DNA of 64,000 nucleotides. It comes from Termitomyces sp. T153. Taxonomy: Eukaryota; Basidiomycota; Agaricomycetes; Agaricales; Lyophyllaceae. Position numbers and translations under genes: made by a program. Shown here in pieces: positions 56,203 to 64,000 of this stretch. The notes beneath the pieces are model-generated. The model was not told where the DNA came from. It did no database searches and saw nothing but the letters and a program-made list of their open reading frames with translations. Within the stretch, counting starts at the first letter, position 1, and each line of letters begins with the position of its first letter. Location of the stretch: NCBI GenBank assembly GCA_018296165.2, contig JACKQL020000186.1, forward strand, positions 1-64,000. The letters run 5' to 3'.

Positions 56203-58665
56203 ATGGACAACGAGCGCGACTCGCCCGCCTCCGACCCCCGCTTCCTCGTCGCCACCACCCTCGCCACTCTCCTCCTCGCCGCCTCTGCCCTCATCTGCCG
56301 CACCGGCAGCAGATCCTTCTGGACCGGTGAGCCGCCCGTGCTGTCTCACAACCACCGCCTCGCTGACTGCGCCTGTGCAGCCTCCCTGTCCGCCAGGGCT
56401 GCGACCTCGGCCTCGTCGACCCCACTCCGCCAGGACGACGACCCCGAGGCAAAGGACGCAAAGGCGTCGAGGCCAAAGGAGCGCAGGCGGAGGGGCAAGG
56501 ACCCCCTCAAGGATCTACTCAAGAATCCAAAGAAGAGCAAGCTGCTCCACGTGGCCAAGAGCGCAGAGACACGCCTGTCGAACGTGGACGAAGCCGTGCG
56601 GCCACGCTCCTCGCAAACCGCCAATGAAAACGACGATCTCGAAACACCATCCCCCAACCGAGCCGCCGCCCCCTCACACCCCCACCCCTCATCCTCATCC
56701 ACCTCCCTCTCCCTCTCCACGTCCGCATCGCCCTCCGAATCCGCAACTTCTCCGAACACCTCCCCGACATTGTCCCAGAGCACCATCGAGAAGCCGTCCA
56801 GTCCCAATCCTGGGTCCGAGACGGAGATCCACGTTCGAGATGACGCCGTTCGTCCCGGTGCGGCTCCAAAGAGAAAGAATAATAGTAATAATGTTTTGAA
56901 GAGTCCGGCGGGCGTGAGTAAAGGCGCAGGAGCGGCGTCATGGGACCCGGACCGCGCGGGCCCGAGTGAACGTGCTTCGGCTGGTGATTCGCAGGCGAAG
57001 ACGCCACAGCGTCATGCTGTCCAAGCCCCGAATCGGGATCGGGATCAGAAGCGCGAGCTACAGAGAGGTTCGCGGGAGAGGAGTGCCGGCAGGGGGAGGG
57101 GCGCGAGTCTGGGAGGCGACGAGCCGGGTGTTGTGGTGCTGCCTGCACTCGAGGAGGGCGAGGAGGAGTGTGTCGACGTGGGTGAGGAGACGAATGCGGG
57201 CGTCAGTGGCCCTGCTGCTTCGTCCTCGCTCGTTACCACACCCAATACGATTGCGACCCCGCGTCGCGCTCCCACGCCCCACAACTATAACCACAGCCGC
57301 CGCCCGCAGACACCGTTGTCGAGTATGTCGGTGTCCTCTGGCAGCAGAAGCGGCACGCCGCCGCCGCAGACGCAGCTTGCGAGTATGAGGGGCGCGTTGG
57401 AGGCCGCGAGGATGAGGGAGGAGAGGCTGGGGAGGGAGGTCGAGAGGCTTGGGAGGGAGGTCGACAGTCTAAGGTGGGAGGGGGGGAGGGCGAGGAGGAG
57501 GGAGGCAGAGGTGAGTTGTTGTCTTGTCTTGTTCTTGGAGGCTACGAGCTGACGCGGATTGTAGCTTCAAGCACAGATACATCATCTTGTTGGACAGTTG
57601 CAGGTCTATGGCGCGATGGTCCATGTCTCGTCTCATCCTTTGTCGCCGCTTTTACAACATCCACATCCACATCCGCACCAGCATATACAGTCACCAAGCA
57701 TAAACGGGACGAACGGCGCTCCGAATGGGTACACCGCATTCTCTCCCCTTTCGCCATCGAACCCGAACCTGCATTCGCCCCCACACCCGCATTTGAATAT
57801 CCCATCTGCGCAGGCGCAGATGATACTCAATACGATTCTGCCCTCGCCGACGATGTCGTTCCACCCGCACGGGCACGGGCATAGCCAGGGACATAGTCCG
57901 CACCCGTCGTCGTTCTATGCGGGCGCGGGTGTGGGTGTGTATCCGGGCTCGCCGGTGCAGTCGCAGTCGCCGCATGGGATGGATTGGATGGTGTTTTCGT
58001 CGATGGGTGGTGGTGGTAAGGGGGAGGGAGCTGCGGAGGGGAGTGGGAGTGGGAGTGGGAGTGGGGAGGAGGGGAGTGTGGGGTCTGAGTCGGTGGATTT
58101 TGATGGGGAGGGGGTGAGGGTGCGGAGGAGGGGGAGGGGGAGGGAGAGGGAGAGGGAGAGGTGGGAGTGGGAGGATGGGGTTGATGGGTGGGTTGGTGCG
58201 GGTGAGGTGGATGGGGAAGGGCTGGGGGTTGGGGTTGGGGTTGGGGTTCCGGGGATGGGAGAGGAGGAGGAGGAGGGGTTGAATGAGGTGCTTGCTGATG
58301 CGATTTTGAAGAGGCCTGGGAGTATTAGGGGGCTGTCGAGGTTGGGGAAGGTGAGGGGTGGGCTGGGTGCCGTTGGTGCTGACGCTGTTTCTGCTGGTAA
58401 AGGTGCGGAGAGGGAGTCGGAGTCGCCGCTTGAGGAGTTTAGGTTTCCTTCTATATCGGATTATGGGAATGTGGTTAGGACGCAGGATGGTGAGATGGGG
58501 GTGGGGGTGGGGGAGAAGGACCCGATGTATCCGCCGCCGCCGGCGGTATCACTACCGCTACCACTATCACAGCCGACGACGAAGACGGAAACGGCGGCAC
58601 ACCAGTCGGAAGAAACGACTGACGATCAAGTTCAGCATCAGCCGGGAGTCTTTTCATTTAGCTGA
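56203..58665 (+). CDS. Low-complexity membrane-anchored coiled-coil protein (784 aa)
   Basis: Three exons: 56203-56326, 56381-57510, 57565-58665 (785 codons). An N-terminal membrane segment (FLVATTLATLLLAASALIC) starts within 15 residues. Then a basic stretch (RPKERRRRGKDPLKDLLKNP), a long Ser/Pro/Thr-rich disordered region, a coiled coil at about residues 395-455 (GALEAARMREERLGREVERL to LQAQIHHLVGQLQVYGAMV), a His/Pro-rich segment, Gly/Glu/Arg-rich low complexity, and a final short conserved-looking block (EVLADAILKRPGSIRGLSRL, EEFRFPSISDYGNVVRT). I recognise no named family. The first intron is 54 nt and in frame, so retention would only insert residues. High GC in the third position and strong purine strand bias are local oddities. 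Confidence 0.75.
58224..58246 (+). repeat. G-rich (TTGGGG)n tract inside the coding region
   Basis: Four runs of four or five G separated by TT inside the exon encoding GVGVGVG. It has the form of a G-quadruplex motif on the coding strand. Confidence 0.8.
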
Positions 58666-58702
58666 CAGTAACTATTTCTACCTGTTGGATTTTTTTTATT
58701 AT

Positions 58703-58736
<34 letters not shown>

Positions 58737-60131
58737 GTTTTCTTATTTCTTATTTCTTATTTTTTTTTTATTTTCCCTCTGCATACGTAACTACCCCCCC
58801 GTCGCTGCTTTTGTCTCTTGTCCTTGTCTCTGGTCGGCTTTCTGGTTCGGTTCGGTTCTTTAGTTTATACTTCGTCTCGTCTCTCACCTCGTTTCGTTGT
58901 CCTTTTCTTTTCTTTCTTTCTTTCGTGACTGATTGATTGCACGTAAGATTTCCCCCCCCACACACACTCGTTCCGCGTTCTCTGAATCTGAATCATGAAT
59001 CATTGACTCCCCCCTCCTCATATCATCATCACATCATACATCATACATCATATCATATCCCTCAATCTCTCACCCCCACCCCCACCCCCACCTTCCGCGA
59101 ATCCACAAACGAAGACGAAGACGAAGATCTCTCGCAACGCAAGACGCAAGACGCCCGCCCCCCGTTCCCGTTCCCGTTCCGGTTCTTTATATCGTTAATC
59201 GTTGACGTCTTCGACCTCCCTCCCCCCCCTTTTTTTTTTATCTTTATACGCCCGATTCCCCTATACATGCATACCCCCCGCCTCGGGCCTTAGGCCTTGT
59301 CACTTGATTCAGATCCACTTACTACTTACTCAGACGCGAAGATTTGGGAGTACGTCGGCACGTGGTTGATGGGTTAGGTTACGTGAATTTGAATTTATAT
59401 ATATATGAAGTTATGAAGTTATGAAGTGGTTTGGGAAAGGAAGAGGCGGTCGTGTGTGGATTTTTTTTTTTTTTTTTTTTGATTTGATTTGATTTGAGTT
59501 CGAGTGATGTTTTGAGTTTGAGTGATGTTTTGAGTTTGAGTGATGTTTTGAGTGTCGTTTTGAGTGTCGTGGTGCATGCATATATACCTACTTTACTTTG
59601 TGGTACATGGGCATTTTGTTGGCTACTGCCACTGCCACTGCTACTTTTTTTCAAAAACTAGCAGGATGCATGAATTATTGGGTTTGTTGAATTTGTTCGT
59701 TGTTTAAGGTATTGCGATTTGATATGAATGGCGGGGTGGGAATGTGATGAGCAGTTGGCAAACATGAAAAACATGAGAAACATGGGAAGTCATGTGGATC
59801 CAGGATCCAGATAAGCCTCCGAGAAACGTTCTCTGTTGGGGGTGAAATGAAGGCACCTCCTTGGATGCGGTAGCGATAGCGATAGGTTGTGTAGGTGGAT
59901 AGAGTGTGGTCATCCTTGCTGAGAGACTTATGACGCGGAGGTTGACCGGGATTAGCCGGTGCTGGAGTCTGGAGAACGTTCACGAGTAGAACATTATTGA
60001 CCAGGTCCCGACACCCTCTTTTCAGACGGATCCAGTGGGGGTTTGATATGAATTGAAATTGAAGCGATGAAGATCACGTTCAGAGCGTCAAGTTATCATT
60101 TTGCATGTAGCCAAAAATTAAATCCTTCTTT
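58666..60131. other. Intergenic low-complexity region
   Basis: Pyrimidine-rich spacer: a (CT)n run at about 58709-58734, C-runs around 58950-59085, a 20-T run at 59461-59480, and a 19-bp repeat (GAGTTTGAGTGATGTTTT-type) at about 59498-59565. No gene recognised. The first part is probably the long 3' region of the 784-aa gene. Confidence 0.5.
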
Positions 60132-61399
60132 CTACACGGATGGTAAAAACTTCCATGTATCCCATCTCCGAGGCAGCACAGGGACTTCAAGAATTTGCAA
60201 GTCGTCGTACTTGGAGGGCAAAGTAGGAGGTGGTGGCAAAGGTTCCAATTTCCAATCTTGATACGAAACGTTGTCATCGATCTTCTTCGGTGTTTCACGG
60301 CCATACGAATCGAGTCCTGGAATATGACGAAATGCAAGCCAGAAAAAGAAAAAAAGTTAGAGTAGGTACCGAACGGGCCATTACTGAACATGTGAATCCA
60401 ATAACCAGCCCGATATAGAATTTTCATTTGATCCCAGCGAAAAATGTCGACTTTTGATGAAACAGCTCGGAGGAGAGGGTCTTCTGAACCATTGAGGGCA
60501 AAGGTAGAAAATGGGGCTGGCAATATACCGATATCCTCAGCGTCAATCAGCCAAATATCGAGGGTATCGGGGTCGATGAGGAAGTTTTCGTATGTAACGT
60601 CACCGTGATAGAATTGTAGAGGTACGTCCGTGAAGCTGATGGTCAGTAGAGGCTCTTTAGGCGTCACACGTGCAGCGATTGAAAGTGCCTAGAAGATACC
60701 ATCGCGGCGTGAACAGTAGTCGGATATAAAAGGAGAGGTGAAGCGGACTTTGTTGATGTAGATCTCCAAGGCAGCAACACTGGCAAACTCTATGGGTGCA
60801 TCTCCATCTCTAAAGAAGCGATGTCGGATGATTCCTCCGCCTACAGGTCCAATAGAAGCATTCGGAGGAAGAGGGCAGGCATGAAGCCATGAGATGACAT
60901 CGGCGATCTTCAAAGCAGCAAAGTTGGCACGACGCTGGCACTCCTCATCCGACCGACCGCTGTGCACCCATTTACCAATAGTCACAGTGGGAGGAGGAAT
61001 ATATTCCATCACAGGATACTCTCTCCTTAAAATATCGAAGGTAGTGAAAAAGTCATATATCTTGGGAATGCGTGGCGCGCGAGGGTCGAATTGTGCCAAG
61101 TTGTAAAGATACTGCAAGGTACGAGACTCTTCAAGGAGGGATTCTGAGCTATATTTGACGAAGTAGGACGGGCTATCCCCATCCTCAAGGACAGCATAGT
61201 GATGGTATGCCATGTAATTTCGTGAGGCGGTCACATCAATGACTGTCTGTCGTAGTTCAGTCTGCCAAACAGCCATTGAGACACAGTCAGAGGGGAGATC
61301 AAAATCTAAATACTGCGCTATGCTATGGAACGCGGCGCTTAGTCGGCATGTAGCACTCGCGGTGACTACTAGTGTAACGACCACGCGGTTCCTATTCAT
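60132..61399 (-). pseudogene. APH-like kinase with one in-frame TAG codon
   Basis: Minus strand, two exons: 61399-60370 and 60316-60132. They sum to 405 codons only if the TAG at 60691-60689 (codon 237) is read through; everything else is open. The protein belongs to the aminoglycoside-phosphotransferase/choline-kinase-like fold: VMEYIPPPT hinge, ALKIADVISWLHACPLP, catalytic loop FYHGDVTYENFLID and metal-binding WLIDAEDIG, both after the TAG. A truncated product would lack the active site. The N-terminus has a hydrophobic start (MNRNRVVVTLVVTASATC) that may not be native, because a retrotransposon LTR ends 8 bp upstream. Homologues are numerous in mushroom genomes and their substrates are unknown. 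Confidence 0.75.
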
Positions 61400-61407
61400 C
61401 GGCACCT

Positions 61408-61776
61408 TGTTAGAAATCAGACTGTATTGATCCTAAGAACAATATTAGATTATCCCTAAGTCCGATATAACTGACTGGATTGTTTGACTGTACCTAAGAA
61501 CAATATTAGATTATCCTACGGTCCAGTCAGTTTATGTGTATGTATGTAAGTAAGGTTTGCTCACCCTCAGTCCGATATAATTGACTGAGGGTGCTCTACA
61601 AAATGTCCATGGTTATATAGGAAAGGTGGACAATGAAGCCATTGTCCACAGTGTAACAGTGTGTCGTATATTATAGAGTGATCGTATGTTGGTGGCCCTG
61701 TGTGCGACCCTGTGTGAAGAGTGTCTGTGTGATGTTGTCGAGGTTGCAAGTCCAACCCTCCTCCTCACTACAGACA
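61408..61776 (-). repeat. Ty1/copia long terminal repeat (3' LTR of a minus-strand element)
   Basis: 369 bp, with TGTTAGAAAT at the left end and ACAGACA at the right (TG...CA). Read on the minus strand it starts directly after a purine tract (CGAGGAGGAG), as a 3' LTR should. It contains a TATA-like CTATATAA at about 61613 and an 11-bp perfect hairpin at 61562-61593. A CCTAAGAACAATATTAGATT segment is repeated at about 61432 and 61492. Confidence 0.75.
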
Positions 61777-62770
61777 CTCCTCCTCGTATGGTATCGTGGC
61801 GGTCGGGAAGGGTCATCGTAGGCCAAGACGGGGGCGAAGATGCAGGAAAGCTGGTGAGGATAAAGCCTTTGTAAAAATATCGGCAACGTTTTCTTTGGTG
61901 GGGACTCGGTGTAGAACTAGTTCGTTAGACTGTACTCGCTCGCGGAGGAAATGGTATTTGATGTCCACATGTTTCACGTGGGCGTGGAGAAGGGGGTCCT
62001 TGGACAGCGTGATTGCGGAGTCATTGTCGCAGAACATTCGAGTAGGTTGCAGTGTGAGATCATGGCCTATGCCTTTCATCAAGGCCCTGAGCCATATGCC
62101 CTTCTTGGGCACTCTCGAATGCCGCCATATATTCTGCCTCGCATGATGAGGCCGCTACGGTTCGTTGCTTCCTAACTGCCCATGATATTGCCCCCGATCC
62201 AAGGTTCCGGGTAAAACCGCCAACGCTTCGCCGAGTGTCGGAGCAGCTTGCCCAGTCAGAGTCGGTGAAACCTGTTAGCTGTATGTCACCGTCTGCGCCC
62301 CCAAGACATAGCCCTAAATTGCGAGTCCCTTTTAGATATCGGACTAAGCGGATGGCGGCATTCCAGTGCGGGGTAGCGTAGATATCGAGGTACTGTGTTA
62401 GTTGCTGTACACCAAATGCAATGTCTGGGCGTGTCGATATGGTGAGATACAGGAGGCAGCCAACTAGCTGGCGATAAGGTGTGCGTTCTAGTGTTTTCTG
62501 CTCCTCCTGGGGGAGGGTGTTCTGATTGATTCGTCGCAGCTTAGAGTTTGGGTCCATTGGTAAGGAAAGTGGTGTGGCGTTTTTTTGCCCAAATTGATGG
62601 ATTATCTTGTCTATGAGTGCAGTTTGGGATAGTTTTGCTGGTTTGTTGGGGCGGTCCCACTGTACCGTGATGCCGACAACAAAACGCGGTGTGCCTAGGA
62701 TAGTCCTGTAATCTCTCTCCTGACCGCTCCGAGCTGTACATCGAAATGGTCCATGCTATTGCAACCAGTG
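61777..62770 (-). mobile_element. Truncated Ty1/copia polyprotein relic (reverse transcriptase end and RNase H)
   Basis: Minus strand. The end of the reverse transcriptase (PKLRRINQ-type linker, YRQLVGCLLYLTISTRPDIA, GVQQLTQYL) and the RNase H domain (TGFTDSDWASC, TRRSVGGFT, VAASSCEAEYMAAFESAQEG, IFCDNDSAI-like MFCDNDSAITL, HVDIKYHFLRE, VADIFTKAL) are recognisable. A frame change at about 62100 splits RNase H, and another near 62560 separates the upstream reverse-transcriptase part. Integrase, protease and gag are missing, and no 5' LTR is found. Inactive. Confidence 0.88.
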
Positions 62771-62825
62771 CCACACAAACACCACTACGCTAGCTACACT
62801 CGGACCATGTACCGACGCTAGATGC

Positions 62826-63696
62826 CTAGAAAACGTTCTTCTGCTCCCTTTTCCTTCTTCTCTCTGCGATCCTTGTCAACATAATCTCCCGACCACTGCG
62901 AGAGAAATCCCTCTTTGTCTTTTGCCCTCCACTTGCAACCACCTTGTGCCCCGTCCCCGATGTCGTCTGTTCACTGACGAACTTGGTCGTTATTGGAGCC
63001 GCAGCTACAAGTGTCGAATGGGCGTGAGTCGCTGCCATGGTCGTCGATGTTTGGACTGCCGGGCCTAGGTTCTTGAGTGCCCCTTCTTTTTTCCAAGGCA
63101 AACGAGCCAGGTTGTCCCACACTTTCCCGATATCGTCAGCGTCTTCTCTCAGAAAAATGGTGACGTGATATGTTGGTTGATAGTCTTTGCACGCCTCAAA
63201 GATGGGGCGGCCTTGTCCGTCTTTCACAGACGAGACCTCATTGCTTTTGATGCTAGGTCAAGAGTTGATGAACTCTGATTATATATAATGTGATACCACT
63301 CACGACCATATGAACTTGCCCTTTGATGAACAGAAGTTCTGGAACTCATCAGCGCCAAGGTCCATAAAGGTTGAAAGACCACTAAAAGGTGAAAGAGTAA
63401 GGAAAGGAAGAGAAACTGACGGTAAACTGACTGGGGATTCTGCTCTTGCTCATGAGGACTCTTAGGACGAGTTCCCTTCGGTATGACGACGGTGGCCATT
63501 TTTTTTCTTTCTCATCATTAGGCTGCTTAAGAGTAATCCCGAGAAAGTTCATCTTGAACCGCTGTAAGTCCTTGTCTTTCTTTCCTAGCGCAGAGCTGGA
63601 AGTTCCGCAGCGGTAAAGGGTGAATATCTCATCGGTCCCTATGACTAGAGAAGATAGGGACAATGTGGCGAACAACAGTAAAAGGATACGTGTCAT
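62826..63696 (-). CDS. Small secreted hypothetical protein
   Basis: Minus strand, three or more exons. Start 63696 gives a clear signal peptide (MTRILLLLFATLSLSSLVIG). The mature part includes TDEIFTLYRCGTSSSALGKK and, after short introns near 63400 and 63290, GLSTFMDLGADEFQNFCSSK. It then runs on from about 63250 as KDGQGRPIFEACKDYQPTYH, FLREDADDIGKVWDNLARLP and a basic C-terminus (GREIMLTRIAERRRKREQ). Exon joins were not all verified. I recognise no family. It lies directly right of the copia relic, with about 55 bp between them. Confidence 0.55.
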
Positions 63697-64000
63697 GGCA
63701 AATCCTTTGAACGGCATTATTCAATGTCGCATGATGAGAGTGACCTAGCCCTTACGTGAAATTAGGTGGTAAAGAGGGTTCGATATGAGGACAACAATGT
63801 CAAAGGAATAGGAATGCAGATATGGGGATGACCGGCCTAAAGGTTTCCCTAGGATAAGGCTGCTGTTTATCATCGACTGCTTTTGTGGGCGTTTTGATGT
63901 TGTAAATGACCTTCCTACGGCCCGAAATCAAAGTTCGTTACAGAAGAATGATTGAACCACAATGTGAGGGCGCGTTGCGCCGTTCAACGCCACAGCTGTG
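63697..64000. other. Window edge, no gene recognised
   Basis: Upstream region of the small secreted protein. Nothing recognisable up to the end of the window. Confidence 0.4.

Noticed and set aside
56346..57148. Long minus-strand frames opposite the 784-aa gene
   Set aside because: Antisense shadows produced by high GC content; Arg/Pro/Ser-biased with no domain.
1..64000. tRNA or rRNA genes
   Set aside because: None could be recognised by eye; a tRNA scan would be needed to exclude them.

Overview
The window is nuclear DNA of a filamentous basidiomycete, most likely a mushroom-forming Agaricomycete. The evidence is small GT-AG introns (about 48-65 nt) that split nearly every gene, genes packed on both strands, and families typical of that group: a C2 calpain, an FRE ferric reductase, an alternative NADH dehydrogenase, an APH-like kinase, Helitron and Ty1/copia relics. 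There is no bacterial or organellar signal. I rebuilt exon structures by hand from splice motifs and reading-frame continuity. Where a full exon chain is given, the lengths sum to a whole number of codons.

Layout: 1-3603 is the 3' part of a decayed, CpG-poor Helitron (Rep and Pif1-type helicase relics, a 59-60 bp tandem repeat, a terminal-like hairpin). 4063-5718 is a secreted SMP-30/gluconolactonase-like protein, followed by the ghost of a second copy. 6738-7587 is a small multi-pass membrane protein. 9046-9943 holds two tandem serine palmitoyltransferase small-subunit-like genes. 10757-12873 (-) is a ferric reductase, 14091-16485 (-) a type II NADH dehydrogenase, 17488-20589 a gamma-tubulin complex component 2 homologue, 21292-23956 a calpain, 25106-29181 (-) DNA2 helicase/nuclease with a divergent hypothetical gene at 29558-30244, 31027-32709 (-) an unrecognised 506-aa protein, and 33196-34089 a CUE-domain membrane protein.

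34.7-39.64 kb is a second CpG-depleted transposon relic. From 39.8 to 56.1 kb lies the most unusual part: a family of single-pass Ser/Thr-rich membrane proteins (one + strand copy, four - strand copies), the - strand copies alternating with copies of a class I glutamine amidotransferase gene. Only the last amidotransferase copy (55228-56066) is intact; four others are broken. A Qc-SNARE (42843-43904) sits inside this region. 56203-58665 is a 784-aa low-complexity membrane/coiled-coil protein.

The right end has an APH-like kinase (60132-61399, -) with one in-frame TAG. Its start codon lies 8 bp from the edge of a 369-bp copia LTR (61408-61776), followed by the truncated RT/RNase H relic and a small secreted hypothetical gene (62826-63696, -).

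The housekeeping genes (NADH oxidation, microtubule nucleation, replication/repair, ER-associated degradation, endosomal fusion) share no evident pathway. The tandem membrane-protein/amidotransferase cluster is the best candidate for an undescribed locus. Its functional coupling is inference from position only.
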